The notes beneath the pieces were generated by a model. It was not told the origin of the DNA, made no database searches, and saw only the letters and a list, made by a program, of their open reading frames with translations. Source: Paracoccaceae bacterium (GTDB taxonomy: Bacteria; Pseudomonadota; Alphaproteobacteria; Rhodobacterales; Rhodobacteraceae). Taken from it: DNA of 64,000 nt. The translations under genes and the position numbers were made by a program. How positions within the stretch are numbered: the first letter of the stretch is position 1; each line of letters begins with the position of its first letter. The stretch covers positions 1,739,001 through 1,803,000 of the forward strand of contig OY282431.1 of the NCBI GenBank assembly GCA_958296035.1, given 5' to 3'. Positions 9,699 to 19,533 of the stretch are shown in pieces.

Positions 9699-11045
9699 GT
9701 GTTCATTGCCGCGATTGGCGGCTATGCCTGGAATGTGCGGGCCGCAAGGAAACTGCATGAACAGGGTAGGCGTCTGGTTGCGACTTCCGAGTATCACGGT
9801 CTCTACTCACTGCTTGTAGTCTTGATCCCTGCACAACTTCTGGTTCTGTTGTGGATTGTTCTCCAGGGACCTCTGATCGACTACCTGCAACTAAAGGCGC
9901 TGCCCCAGGCGGTGCCGCTCGAAAAGGGCGCACAGCAACTTCTCCTTTCCGAAATCAAATCGATTGCCGGCGGACGTATATTTGGAACCCCCGAGGACTG
10001 GATGTTGGCGGCAGCCGAGCGCCAGACGCGCCTGAACAAATACGGTGAATGGGCCTTGATTGCGGTCGTCTTGGCACTGGTCCTGTCGCTGTTGGTCTAC
10101 TGCCGCGCCCGTGTATCAATTGCGTTTCATGCCCGCCGACGCGCCGAGAAGATTGTCTATTTGGTGCTCATGACCTGTTCGATTGTTGCGATACTGACGA
10201 CGATCGGCATCATTGCCTCGCTGCTCGTGGAAACCGGCCGATTCTTGAGCCATGTACCTGTCACCGAATTTCTGTTCGGCCTGAACTGGGAGCCGCAAAT
10301 TCCCATTCGCGAGGATCAGGTTGCGGCTCAGGGTGCATTCGGCTGGATTCCGGTTCTCCTGGGTACATTGACCATAACAGCCGTAGCATTGTTCATTGCT
10401 GTTCCCGTCGGCCTGATGTCAGCCATTTATCTCAACGAGTTTGCATCAGGCCCCATGCGAGCCATCAGCAAACCGATACTCGAGATCCTGGCTGGCGTAC
10501 CTACTGTCGTATACGGTTTCTTTGCGGTCCTGGTGGTCACTCCGGCAATTCGCGATCTTGGCGATATGCTCGGTGTCGTTGTATCCCACAATACGGCGCT
10601 GGCGGCGGGTGGGGTAATGGGGATCATGCTAATCCCGTTCATTTCCTCCTTTGCCGATGACGCCCTGTCTGCAGTTCCTCAAGACCTGAGAAACGGTTCT
10701 CTGGCACTCGGTGCAACGCGGGCCGAAACTGTCCTGCAGGTGGTTTTTCCTGCCGCAGTGCCCGGGATTGTAGGCGGAGTCCTGTTGGCCGTCAGCCGTG
10801 CCATCGGAGAAACCATGATCGTTGTCATGGCTGCAGGGCTGATCGCCAAGCTGACGATCAACCCGCTGGACAGCGTTACAACAATCACCGTGCAGATCAT
10901 GACCCTGCTTATCGGTGATACATCGTTTGACAATCCAAAGACGCTGGCCGCATTCGCCCTTGGAATGATGTTGTTCGGCGTGACGCTGGCAATAAACGTC
11001 CTGGCGCTCCGGATTGTTCACAAATACCGGGAGCTCTACGATTAG
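9699..11045 (+). CDS. pstC: Phosphate ABC transporter permease PstC (start uncertain)
   Basis: A 448-residue inner-membrane permease with the long N-terminal extension typical of the PstC1 subgroup, then the permease core with GVPTVVYGFFAV and the cytoplasmic EAA-like loop ALGATRAETVLQVVFPAAVPGI that contacts the ATPase. The start is problematic. GTG 9699 lacks a ribosome site and cuts into the first hydrophobic helix. An ATG at 9654 is in frame but is followed by TAG at 9672. GGGAGAAG at 9663-9670 would suit an ATT at 9675. The stop is TAG at 11043; pstA lies in the same frame nine bases on. Confidence 0.88.
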   Translation: MFIAAIGGYAWNVRAARKLHEQGRRLVATSEYHGLYSLLVVLIPAQLLVLLWIVLQGPLIDYLQLKALPQAVPLEKGAQQLLLSEIKSIAGGRIFGTPEDWMLAAAERQTRLNKYGEWALIAVVLALVLSLLVYCRARVSIAFHARRRAEKIVYLVLMTCSIVAILTTIGIIASLLVETGRFLSHVPVTEFLFGLNWEPQIPIREDQVAAQGAFGWIPVLLGTLTITAVALFIAVPVGLMSAIYLNEFASGPMRAISKPILEILAGVPTVVYGFFAVLVVTPAIRDLGDMLGVVVSHNTALAAGGVMGIMLIPFISSFADDALSAVPQDLRNGSLALGATRAETVLQVVFPAAVPGIVGGVLLAVSRAIGETMIVVMAAGLIAKLTINPLDSVTTITVQIMTLLIGDTSFDNPKTLAAFALGMMLFGVTLAINVLALRIVHKYRELYD

Positions 11046-11054
11046 AGCCGATTG

Positions 11055-12326
11055 ATGACTCCAGTTCCTCCCACATCCCTGGCAACAATCTCGCACGGCC
11101 TGAGACGGCGCAACCGGACCCAGTTCCTGATCAAGACCCTTGGACTGGCGGCCGTTTCTCTTGCCTTTCTGACGTTGCTGGTACTGGTCGGATCATTGGT
11201 GAGTTCCGGTTTCCATGCGTTGACTCAAACCCACATAGAATTGGCTGTTCACGTTGATCCGAAAACCATTGATAAACAGAAGCTGCCCCGCGGGAACTTT
11301 CGCGACATTCTCCAGGAGGCCCTGATTGAACATCTCCCTCCAATCGATGATCGTCGTTTGCACCGCACCGCAGCAAGGTTGTTAAGTCGGGGTGGGGAAT
11401 TCGAGTTGCGAGACCGCGTCGTAGCCAACCCTGCATTGATAGGCAGGATCGTCTTGCTGAAGGTTCCGGTGTCAGACCCCTACGACCAGCTGAACAAAGG
11501 GCTGATATCTCGTCAGACTCCCGAGGAGTTCAGGCGCCTGAGTGATCAGGAAATTGCCTGGTTTGACCATCTCCAGGCGAACAATGTCATCAGTCGACCG
11601 ATCAACATTGGATTGTTGGTCAATGCCGACAGCCGGTTTCCTGAACAGGCCGGACTTAGAGGTGCACTCGTCGGGTCGTTTTGGGCTCTGCTGGTTTGCT
11701 TCATGATATCCTTTCCATTGGGAATCGGCGCCGGAATCTATCTCGAAGAATTTGCGCCAAGAAATCGGTTGAGCGATGTTATTGAAGTCAACATAAACAA
11801 CTTGGCGGCGGTGCCCTCCGTGGTGTTCGGTCTGTTGGCATTGGCTGTCTTTATTGGCTGGTTCGGGTTGCCACGGTCGGCACCCGTCGTAGGCGGCCTG
11901 ACGCTGGCGCTGATGACCATGCCGACGATCATAATTGCAACCAGGGCAGCCTTGAAGGCCGTTCCTCCGAGTATTCGTGAAGCTGCCCTGGCAGTCGGTG
12001 CCTCACCTCAGCAAGTCGTGTTCGGACACGCCTTGCCATTGGCTATGCCTGGAATCCTAACCGGCACAATAATCGGGATGGCACAGGCACTGGGTGAAAC
12101 TGCGCCACTGCTTCTGATTGGCATGAATGCGTTTATTACATCTGCGCCGGCTTCTCCGTTCGACAGCGCTACATCGCTTCCAACCCAGATTTTTATCTGG
12201 GCAGATAGTCCCGAGCGAGGATTTGTCAGCAGAACATCGGCCGCAATACTTGTCCTGCTAACGTTTCTGATTTCCATGAATGCCCTGGCAATTATCCTCC
12301 GCCAGAAGTTCCAGAAAAAGTGGTGA
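11055..12326 (+). CDS. pstA: Phosphate ABC transporter permease PstA
   Basis: A 423-residue permease pairing with PstC. It has an N-terminal membrane helix, a long periplasmic insert of roughly 130 residues (also typical of the alphaproteobacterial long form), then the core with GIGAGIYLEEFAP, AVPSVVFGLLAL and the coupling loop ALAVGASPQQVVFGHALPLAMPGI. ATG 11055 is preferred over TTG 11052. No pstB ATPase, phoU or phoB follows; the next gene is a ribosomal protein. The ATPase must therefore be encoded elsewhere or be lost. Confidence 0.93.
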   Translation: MTPVPPTSLATISHGLRRRNRTQFLIKTLGLAAVSLAFLTLLVLVGSLVSSGFHALTQTHIELAVHVDPKTIDKQKLPRGNFRDILQEALIEHLPPIDDRRLHRTAARLLSRGGEFELRDRVVANPALIGRIVLLKVPVSDPYDQLNKGLISRQTPEEFRRLSDQEIAWFDHLQANNVISRPINIGLLVNADSRFPEQAGLRGALVGSFWALLVCFMISFPLGIGAGIYLEEFAPRNRLSDVIEVNINNLAAVPSVVFGLLALAVFIGWFGLPRSAPVVGGLTLALMTMPTIIIATRAALKAVPPSIREAALAVGASPQQVVFGHALPLAMPGILTGTIIGMAQALGETAPLLLIGMNAFITSAPASPFDSATSLPTQIFIWADSPERGFVSRTSAAILVLLTFLISMNALAIILRQKFQKKW

Positions 12327-12515
12327 CCGTGGGAACGAGATTGAATTCTGTGCAACAGGTGCCTATTTAGGTCCGGGAACAGTGCCAATTGTGAACAGTC
12401 ATTTGGTCTGCCCGGGCAACGAGACTGAAACTTTGCCCCGGCTAGCCGAGACGCTGTTTGAAGGGATCTGTCGACCCGTAGTAAATCAGTGCACATTGAC
12501 GACGAGCGCCGACCC

Positions 12516-13127
12516 ATGAGCCAGCAAAATGCCGATAACGAGGCCAACGTCACGAAGCTTCCTGCAGAGCCCGATTCAGTCGGGGAGGACATGAGGGCTG
12601 AAACGGGAGTCCGGCGTGCTGACGGTGACGAGCAACACGAACTGGATGCTGCCGTCGGCAATTCTGATGGCGTGGCAGGCCAACCCGTGGAAGAACCTGA
12701 TGATAATACGAATGTGCAGTTCGATGATTCTGAAGATAACAATTCGGATGTAAGGGTTGTTTTCGATTTCCTGGGCAAACAATACAGTGGATCAATCGGT
12801 TCAAGATTTAAGGTAATTGCATCGAATTATCATGTGTCGGTTCACAGTAGCATCTTGAAGCTGGACCAGGTTCGGCTGGCCTCCGGCGAGCACACTATTA
12901 TAGGCACCCCGTATATTACTGATGCCTGCGTCTGGATCACTGCAGTAGCTTTTGGCACCAACAAGATACTCAGCTTCAAGAAACGAAGAAGAAAACACTC
13001 CTCGGCCACACTTCGTGGTCAGAAGCAGGTAATCATTAGCTACGAGATCAAGGACATGCGGATACCGGGACTGGTATCAGGACCCGAAGTTGAACCCGTG
13101 GCCCGCTACAGAAGCGTGTCGAACTGA
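12516..13127 (+). CDS. rplU: Highly diverged large-subunit ribosomal protein bL21 with acidic N-terminal extension
   Basis: This gene sits where rplU sits in nearly all bacteria, directly upstream of rpmA and obgE. The first about 80 of 203 residues are acidic, low-complexity and not part of normal L21. The rest follows the L21 order: GKQYSG near the start of the domain, GTPY in the middle, then a basic FKKRRRKH segment and a terminal strand ending SYEIKDM. Normal L21 is about 100 residues and much more conserved. The start is taken as ATG 12516; a GTG at 12489 is also open. I infer L21 from position plus these motifs; it is not certain. Confidence 0.68.
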   Translation: MSQQNADNEANVTKLPAEPDSVGEDMRAETGVRRADGDEQHELDAAVGNSDGVAGQPVEEPDDNTNVQFDDSEDNNSDVRVVFDFLGKQYSGSIGSRFKVIASNYHVSVHSSILKLDQVRLASGEHTIIGTPYITDACVWITAVAFGTNKILSFKKRRRKHSSATLRGQKQVIISYEIKDMRIPGLVSGPEVEPVARYRSVSN

Positions 13128-13217
13128 GACTTGAACTGTCACTTGAACCGAGATGGATGTCTGATTCTGTATAGAAGGGCAGAACCAGCAAGTTCCGCGA
13201 TTTGAAGGAGATTCCGG

Positions 13218-13475
13218 ATGGCACATAAGAAGGCGGGCGGTTCGTCTCGCAATGGACGGGACTCAGCCGGGCGACGGCTCGGTGTCAAGAAGTATGGAGG
13301 AGAGTTCGTCGTTCCTGGAAACATCATTGTCCGTCAACGAGGAAATAAATTCTGGGCCAGCAATGGCACTGGAACAGGGCGGGATTTTACAATTTTCGCT
13401 ACCGAACCTGGACGTGTCCGGTTCAGGAAAGGTTTCAAGGGCCGAAAGTTTGTTTCGGTTGTCGCAGACACCTGA
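13218..13475 (+). CDS. rpmA: Large-subunit ribosomal protein bL27
   Basis: An 85-residue protein with the canonical bL27 N-terminus [20 protein letters not shown], which reaches the peptidyl transferase centre, and the core [26 protein letters not shown]-type ribosome site lies upstream of ATG 13218. Unlike the L21 candidate before it, this protein is well conserved, which makes the divergence of its neighbour more striking. obgE follows after a 232-bp gap in which I see no gene. Confidence 0.97.
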   Translation: MAHKKAGGSSRNGRDSAGRRLGVKKYGGEFVVPGNIIVRQRGNKFWASNGTGTGRDFTIFATEPGRVRFRKGFKGRKFVSVVADT

Positions 13476-13707
13476 CTTCAACGCCTCGCAATGTCTGGAG
13501 CCGTTGGGCAATACACGCCCGCACCACAAGAATAGCAACTGAAGGCACTGAATCGGGAGTTGCTTTCAGGGCCGGTAGGCTTTGCTGGCAGAACAGCGAG
13601 AGACCGTGACGCTCCAGTTGCCCTTTGGCAGTCGACCTCAGGGATGACATCGTGTTCTGTAGCGACCTGTCCGGCAGGTCCAACCAACCGAGCAACGGTT
13701 TCCAATC

Positions 13708-14748
13708 ATGCAATTCATTGATCTTGCGCGCATTACAGTGCGGTCGGGTAGCGGCGGGAACGGCTCTGCAAGCTTTCGCCGTGAAAAATACGTCGAGTTT
13801 GGTGGCCCCGATGGCGGCGATGGAGGGCGAGGTGGCCACGTTTTTGTCGAGCCGATAGAGGGCCTCAATACCCTGGTCGATTTTCGTTACCGGCGGCACG
13901 TGTTTGCCGGGAACGGAGGTCACGGTCGTGGCAAGCAGCAACACGGAGCAAACGGACCCAACGCAATTATCAAGGTGCCCTGTGGCACCGAGGTGCTAAG
14001 CGAAGATTGCCAAACCCTGCTTTTTGATTTGACCGAGCCGAACCAGCGAGTGCTTCTTGCCCGGGGTGGAAACGGAGGATTTGGCAATACCCGGTTCAAG
14101 TCCTCGACAAACCGGGCGCCGCGCACAGCCAACGAAGGGCAACCCGGGATCGAACGCATTGTGTGGTTGCGTCTTAAGGTCCTTGCCGATGTCGGACTTG
14201 TCGGACTTCCCAATGTTGGAAAATCAACCTTTCTCTCGTCGGCGTCGAATGCCAAACCAAAAATCGGCAATTATCCATTCACGACATTGTATCCCAACCT
14301 TGGAACAGTCAGCATGTTTGACGAGGAGTTCATTGTTGCCGACGTTCCCGGGCTGGTCGAGGACGCCCATCTTGGCCGCGGTCTAGGAGACAGATTTCTG
14401 GGACACGTTGAACGCTGTAAGGTTCTGTTGCATCTCGTCGATGCAACCAGCACGGATCCCGTCCACGACTACCAGGTTGTTTGCGAGAGTCTTGAGAAAT
14501 ACGGTAGTGAAATGTTGACCAAGCCTCGCCTTGTTGCAATGTCCAAGATTGATGCCGTTGAACCACAACTGCTGGCCGAAAGGCACCATAATTTGAAACT
14601 GGTGTCATCTGATGCGGTACTGTGTGTTTCGGCAATTGCCGGTACAGGAATGGAAGTCTGTCTGCGCAACCTTCTGGAAACAGTATGCGAACAACGTCGG
14701 CGAGAGCGTAGAATTCTGGCGAGAGAGCATGTCAGTTGGACGCCGTGA
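13708..14748 (+). CDS. obgE: Obg/CgtA family GTPase
   Basis: This 346-residue GTPase is involved in large ribosomal subunit maturation and stress control. It has the glycine-rich Obg fold (about residues 1-158, with GSGGNGSASFRREK and GGDGGRGGHV) followed by the G domain: P-loop GLPNVGKS, switch I/G2 NYPFTTLYPNLG, G3 DVPGLVEDA, and G4 as MSKIDA in place of NKID. The short C-terminus is normal for alphaproteobacteria. Its stop overlaps the proB start in a TGATG. rplU-rpmA-obgE-proB-proA is a common alphaproteobacterial order. Confidence 0.95.
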   Translation: MQFIDLARITVRSGSGGNGSASFRREKYVEFGGPDGGDGGRGGHVFVEPIEGLNTLVDFRYRRHVFAGNGGHGRGKQQHGANGPNAIIKVPCGTEVLSEDCQTLLFDLTEPNQRVLLARGGNGGFGNTRFKSSTNRAPRTANEGQPGIERIVWLRLKVLADVGLVGLPNVGKSTFLSSASNAKPKIGNYPFTTLYPNLGTVSMFDEEFIVADVPGLVEDAHLGRGLGDRFLGHVERCKVLLHLVDATSTDPVHDYQVVCESLEKYGSEMLTKPRLVAMSKIDAVEPQLLAERHHNLKLVSSDAVLCVSAIAGTGMEVCLRNLLETVCEQRRRERRILAREHVSWTP

Positions 14749-15884
14749 TGCGGCTAGGTAGTACCAAGCGAATTGTCATCAAGATCGGTTCGGCAATTCT
14801 GATCGAGGGGTCCAGTGGTTTGATCCGCAGGTCGTGGCTCCAGGGCCTGGCTGCGGACATCGACGTGCTCATGTCATCTGGCAGTGATGTCCTTGTTGTA
14901 TCGTCGGGGGCCATTGCATTGGGTCGAAATGTGCTGGGCATGCATGGCAGCCAGCTTTCTCTTGAGCAGAGCCAGGCCGCGGCAGCGGTTGGCCAGATCA
15001 GGCTGGCTCGTGCCTATGAGGAGGTATTGGAACCCTTTGGAATTCGAACAGGTCAGGTGCTGTTGACTCTTGACGACAGCTTCAATCGACGTCGGTATCT
15101 CAATTCAAGGGCCACGCTTGAAACACTGTTGAATCAGGGAGTTGTCCCCATTGTCAACGAAAACGACACGGTTGCTACCGACGAGATCAGGTACGGAGAC
15201 AATGACCGCCTGGCTGCCCAGGTAGCGGTAATGACCGGTGCTGATACTCTGGTTCTGCTGTCCGACGTTGATGGATTCTATACCAAGGATCCCAAGGAGG
15301 ATAGTGAGGCGGAGAGGCTGGATGTTGTGGAACACATCACGTCCGAACTTGAGGCACTTGCGGGAGGGCAGGGTTCCACGTCGTCCAAGGGCGGGATGGC
15401 AACCAAGATCATGGCAGCGAGAACTGCAACCAAGGCAGGTTGCGCAATGGTAATTGCACGTGGCAGTGTGCTTCGGCCAATTGACCGATTGCAGAAAGGC
15501 ACGTCTTGCACGTGGTTCCTGCCTGCCGGCAATCCCCAGACCGCTCGCAAGCATTGGATCACTTCACTGAAGTCCAAGGGCACGATTATAATCGATGACG
15601 GTGCTTCGAACGCTGTGAAATCAGGACGGTCGCTATTGCCTGCAGGTGTCAAGAAGATATTCGGCAGGTTTCAGAAGGGGGATGCCGTTGGCATTACCGA
15701 CCTGCGCGGAGAAGCAGTGGGGAAGGGGCTGACCCGGTATTCGACGAACGAGATCGAGAGGATCAGGGGACGCAAATCCCGTGAAATAGAAGAGATCTTG
15801 GGGAATCCACCACAGGCGGCATTGATTCATGCCGATGATCTAGTACGATGGACGACCGCCCTGGATAGACCAGCAAAGGATTGA
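14748..15884 (+). CDS. proB: Glutamate 5-kinase
   Basis: ProB phosphorylates glutamate, the first step of proline synthesis. ATG 14748 overlaps the obgE stop by one base (TGATG) and gives 378 residues; upstream TTG 14736 and GTG 14745 are possible. The amino-acid kinase domain shows KIGSAILIE, VSSGAIALGR, NENDTVATDE and SSKGGMATKI. A C-terminal PUA domain spans roughly residues 280-365. It is followed 66 bp later by proA. Confidence 0.95.
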   Translation: MRLGSTKRIVIKIGSAILIEGSSGLIRRSWLQGLAADIDVLMSSGSDVLVVSSGAIALGRNVLGMHGSQLSLEQSQAAAAVGQIRLARAYEEVLEPFGIRTGQVLLTLDDSFNRRRYLNSRATLETLLNQGVVPIVNENDTVATDEIRYGDNDRLAAQVAVMTGADTLVLLSDVDGFYTKDPKEDSEAERLDVVEHITSELEALAGGQGSTSSKGGMATKIMAARTATKAGCAMVIARGSVLRPIDRLQKGTSCTWFLPAGNPQTARKHWITSLKSKGTIIIDDGASNAVKSGRSLLPAGVKKIFGRFQKGDAVGITDLRGEAVGKGLTRYSTNEIERIRGRKSREIEEILGNPPQAALIHADDLVRWTTALDRPAKD

Positions 15885-15950
15885 TGGAGCATACTGGCTC
15901 TAGACGGACACATGGGAGCATCTATTCGTGGTGAGTTGGAGGAGAGAAGC

Positions 15951-17225
15951 GTGATCGAAAATACCAGCCAAACCAACATTTCCAGCACTATATGGCAGCT
16001 TGGCAAGCAGGCAGCCGCTGCTGCCCTACAACTGGCACAGGCATCGGATTCCTGCAAACGCGAAGCACTGGAAGAGGCCGCGAATCAGATCAGGCTGCAG
16101 GAGGACAACATTCTCTCTGCCAACCGTGACGACCTGAACGCAGGAAAACGAAAAGGGCTTTCCCCAGCCATGCTCGACCGGTTGATGCTTGATTCAGACA
16201 GGCTGCGTGGCATTGAGAGCTCGCTGAGATCGGTCGCAGCGATACCTGATCCGGTCGGAACGGAATTGGCCTGCTGGGAACGACCTTCCGGGCTGCGCAT
16301 TCGGCGCGTTCGGACACCTCTAGGGGTAATCGGGGTCATATTTGAATCCCGTCCCAATGTGACGGTTGATGCGGGAGCTTTGTGCCTGAAATCAGGAAAC
16401 GCAGTCATATTGCGTGGCGGTTCGGACAGTTACAACAGTTCACGAGCGTTGCATGCTTGCATGGCAAGGGGTCTGGAGGCGGCTGGACTGCCGGCTGCGT
16501 CGATCCAACTTGTTCCAACCACCGATCGTGCTGCTGTGGGCGAGCTGCTCAAGCTCAATCGCTTCATTGACGTCCTCGTCCCGCGCGGCGGAAAGAGCCT
16601 TGTCGAACGTGTTCAGGAGGAAGCCCGAGTACCTGTATTCGCGCACCTTGAGGGCATTTGCCATGTCTATATCGATCGACACGCCGATCTCGCCAAGGCC
16701 CGCCGGGTAGTGATCAATGCGAAGACTCGGCGGCCCGGAATATGCGGAGCTGCGGAATGCTTGCTGATTGACAGGCAGGTGTGGAACGAAATCGGCATCC
16801 CTGTAATAGAGGACCTGCTTGCTGCCGGCGTTGAAGTGCGTGCCGATTCAACGTTGCAGTCGATCTCTGGAACACAGGCTGCTCAATACGAGGATTTTGG
16901 CAAGGAATTTTTGGACATGACCATCGCCGCCCGGGTTGTGGATGGCGTAGATGCCGCAATCAAGCACATTCGCCAATTCGGCTCCGGTCACACTGACGCC
17001 ATTGTCACAGAGTGCGAGCGAACTGCGGCATCGTTCTTCAGGCAACTGGACTCGGCCATTCTGATGCACAATGCGTCGACGCAATTTGCAGATGGGGGAG
17101 AATTTGGCATGGGGGCCGAAATTGGCATCGCAACTGGCAAGATTCATGCTCGCGGTCCGGTAGGCACAAATCAACTGACCAGTTTCAAATACCTAGTATC
17201 CGGCGACGGAACGGTCAGGCCCTGA
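15951..17225 (+). CDS. proA: Gamma-glutamyl phosphate reductase
   Basis: ProA reduces gamma-glutamyl phosphate to glutamate semialdehyde with NADPH, the step after ProB. GTG 15951 is chosen because GGAGGAGAG sits just upstream and it gives 424 residues, the usual size; an ATG at 15912 would add 13 unconserved residues. Family motifs are [36 protein letters not shown], and the catalytic cysteine region [12 protein letters not shown]. The C-terminus has [22 protein letters not shown]. It should act with ProB in the cytosol. Confidence 0.95.
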   Translation: MIENTSQTNISSTIWQLGKQAAAAALQLAQASDSCKREALEEAANQIRLQEDNILSANRDDLNAGKRKGLSPAMLDRLMLDSDRLRGIESSLRSVAAIPDPVGTELACWERPSGLRIRRVRTPLGVIGVIFESRPNVTVDAGALCLKSGNAVILRGGSDSYNSSRALHACMARGLEAAGLPAASIQLVPTTDRAAVGELLKLNRFIDVLVPRGGKSLVERVQEEARVPVFAHLEGICHVYIDRHADLAKARRVVINAKTRRPGICGAAECLLIDRQVWNEIGIPVIEDLLAAGVEVRADSTLQSISGTQAAQYEDFGKEFLDMTIAARVVDGVDAAIKHIRQFGSGHTDAIVTECERTAASFFRQLDSAILMHNASTQFADGGEFGMGAEIGIATGKIHARGPVGTNQLTSFKYLVSGDGTVRP

Positions 17226-17345
17226 AAGGACTGCAACGTTTGGCCAGAAGGCTGAACAATTCTCAAATGGATGATTGAGCGGGAAAAGATCTCGCCGTGA
17301 CGAGAATGGTATTCCAGGGTAGCGAGAGACTTTGACCTGACAGGT

Positions 17346-17927
17346 CTATCGGCCCCAGGTGCGCAGTTCACCACAGTCCACGTGGACAAATCCGGATCTG
17401 GAATACTTGCCCACACCGCCGGCCCGACAATTTGTTGCGGCTTTGGCAACCACCGAGACCGATCTGTCAGTCACTCGGACATCTGCCGCCATTCCCCGTA
17501 TGTGGAGGGAATTCCGGGCTGTTCTTCCGCCTCTGTGCCGAATCATGTCATTGGAACGACGAGTTCGATAACCGCTTAGCAATTGAAATGGATGTTCCGT
17601 GTCCAACTGGATCTGGACCAGGCTCAGTATGTCGAGGTTTGCAATATCCATGTGAACGGCCTTGTTCTCGCGCCAATCTCGCATAAAGATTGAAATCTCT
17701 CGCACGGCCTCCTTGATGTAATCTCCATCAATCCAATATATCGTGTCGATGCTTTCCCCGGTCTGGGCACTGTACATTCGCAATTTTCGATATCGACCAG
17801 CGCGGCGCGCAAATGCTGGTGTTCCTGCGAATTGGGGGGCAGCCGCCACTGTCATTACGCCTAAGGTCGAACCCAAAAAACTTCGTCTCGAAAGACAACT
17901 CTGCTGGCTAGCGCAACCTTCTTTCAT
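17346..17927 (-). CDS. ycbK: YcbK-like murein peptidase (DUF882, M15 family) with Tat signal
   Basis: A 193-residue protein with a twin-arginine signal (SRRSFLG near residue 14) and a hydrophobic segment, then a DUF882/peptidase M15 domain. The zinc-site elements SGYRTRRSN, NSLHIRGMAADVR and VHVDCG are visible. Family members are exported murein-trimming or related metallo-peptidases. In many proteobacteria this gene neighbours the L,D-transpeptidase ycbB; here ycbB lies 4.8 kb away and divergent, with an accessory patch between. The stop is TAG. Confidence 0.88.
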   Translation of the reverse strand: MKEGCASQQSCLSRRSFLGSTLGVMTVAAAPQFAGTPAFARRAGRYRKLRMYSAQTGESIDTIYWIDGDYIKEAVREISIFMRDWRENKAVHMDIANLDILSLVQIQLDTEHPFQLLSGYRTRRSNDMIRHRGGRTARNSLHIRGMAADVRVTDRSVSVVAKAATNCRAGGVGKYSRSGFVHVDCGELRTWGR

Positions 17928-19052
17928 ATCAACTCGCAGTCCTGTCTCTTCTGTGACCCTTGTATTGTTGGAGGCACGCCCACAGTACTTTGTCTTCGGG
18001 AATTTACTTCGCTCTGGGGCAAATTCGAATCAACTCGTAAGCACTCGTAATCAACTCTTTGCCGGGGAGATGTGACATTGCTGCTTCTGCAGTTCTCTTT
18101 GCACACTTGATCTATAAACCCGAGAATATACAAAATATACAATCCGAGCGTTACACTACGTGTCCCTCAGCATCAGAATTGTACATATACTATTGGTATA
18201 CCAGTGTCAAGATAGCGACCCGATTGATTGTGGAAATCCGGTCGCAGCAATGTTGGCCAATTCAAGAATTCTTGCTCGTGCGCGATAATCGGTTAACGAT
18301 TACCACAACTCGACCTGGCGTTGCCGCCGGCTATTAGCTTGGCCGCACCGCTCAGGTCACACTGCCTAGTCCTGTCAAAGGGGACCTCTTTTTGATCCAT
18401 TGCTTCGCAGAATGCAATGCGAATTACCACTTCCTGGCATACTCTGATCGGTCGCTTGTCCAGAATTCTGGGCCACTGCTGTATGGTCATTGACCAGTTC
18501 ATGCATTTGCCAGGTTTGCAGGCACAGTTTATCAGGAGTCGCTGAATCGAAAACAGGGTCGCCTTAGGTCCTGTCGAGTTTGTACGAGGCCAGGATCAAT
18601 CCAAAGCGGACAGCGAGGTCCAACAGTCCGCAATCCACAAATGACGCTCACAGGCGTGCCGTGTTGGGGCACAGAGTAGAACGCTGATCAATATTCATTT
18701 CGGCAGGCACGGCCTTGTGTTTGTAAACGAGAAGAAGCTGACCCTCCAGTTTCATTCTTCGAGGCTCACTGACGGACGAATCACCGAAAGGACCATGAAT
18801 TGAGGCCCACTTTTTCGAGATGATATTGGTGTCGCATGGGGTGGTTCCTGCCTATACGTCAATCCGCGAACAAGAATGCATCAAGCGTCCAAGGGAGCAG
18901 ACCTTTCGAGCAGTCAGCAATTCCCGCTAGCGACCTGTCTGGTAGAGTCGAGGGGGGCGTGCCCATTCGCAGGTCCGGGGAGTAGCAGTTCGCTGGCGGC
19001 TTTCGCCCGGTGCCAGTGCCTCGGTTCCGAACCATGGATACGTTTCCTCAAC
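17928..19052. other. Long gap with no recognisable gene
   Basis: About 1.1 kb upstream of ycbK. The part next to ycbK is relatively A+T-rich (18090-18200) and probably carries its promoter. The rest has only short frames on both strands and no family I can name. It is likely part of the accessory patch that continues to about 22.7 kb. Confidence 0.4.
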
Positions 19053-19061
19053 CCCGCTCAT

Positions 19062-19095
19062 CAAACCGGACGTGTGGTGTTCCCGCATCCGGCTT
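19062..19095 (-). ncRNA. Group II intron domain V-like hairpin (remnant)
   Basis: On the minus strand, just after the maturase fragment, a 34-nt segment begins AAGCCGGATG and ends CGTCCGGTTTG. It folds as a hairpin with paired arms CCGGA/TCCGG and carries the AGC triad expected of group II intron domain V. The distal stem is imperfect, so the ribozyme is probably decayed. Its place directly 3' of a reverse transcriptase remnant supports the call. Confidence 0.6.
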
Positions 19096-19104
19096 TCCGA
19101 CCAG

Positions 19105-19455
19105 AACACATGCCCGCTCCCGGCAGCGTCTTCGTCTTCGGCACAAGGCGCAGCAAACCGTAGGCCGCCCACAGCCGCTCCACCATCTCTTCAGCATCCT
19201 GTCCCACATGACGCCGATGCGTCTGCTCACTGATCCGACTGCAGAAGCCCTGGACGCTCGCCTTGCCCGGCCGGGAGCCAATAGTGGCCCCCCGCGCGTT
19301 GGGACGATAATTGCACCCCTTGCGGTAACCCGGAAACACAAAGGATTCCTCGGGATACCGCAGGCCTCGCGTCTTGTGCGGATTGATCGCCAGTTTCAGT
19401 TTGACCATCAGCCGTTGCGCCGAGGTCGGCCATCGGTGCTGGCGGCCTGATTGAC
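19105..19455 (-). pseudogene. ltrA: Group II intron reverse transcriptase/maturase, C-terminal fragment
   Basis: The minus-strand translation contains LMVKLKLAINPHKTR, RYPEESFVFPGYRKGCNYR, ARGATIGSRPGKASVQ, ISEQTHRRHVGQDAEEMVERL and, after a deletion, WAAYGLLRLVPKTKTLPGAG. These are the thumb, domain X and C-terminal segments of bacterial group II intron maturases. The YADD polymerase core and the 5' half of the intron are absent. The fragment is fused directly to the truncated start of a third ATPase copy at 19461-19490. Confidence 0.75.
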
Positions 19456-19460
19456 GACTA

Positions 19461-19533
19461 ATTCCCGCAGGCATCAATATTGATCGTCATCATTCCAATC
19501 CGTTCTTATTTCTCCGCTCATCATACAGCAGGA
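19461..19533 (-). repeat. Truncated third copy of the ATPase start region
   Basis: Read on the minus strand, 19490-19461 gives ATGACGATC, AATATTGA and CCTGCGGGAATT, nearly the same as the first eleven codons of both intact ATPase genes. Upstream, CTGCTGTATGATG (19532-19520) matches 22255-22243, the leader of the second intact copy. Homology stops after codon 11, where the intron fragment begins. So a third ATPase gene once started here and was cut off. Confidence 0.7.

Noticed and set aside
10049-10660. 203-codon plus-strand frame inside pstC
   Set aside because: Overlaps the conserved permease core in another frame; composition (Cys/Arg-rich) is that of a shadow.
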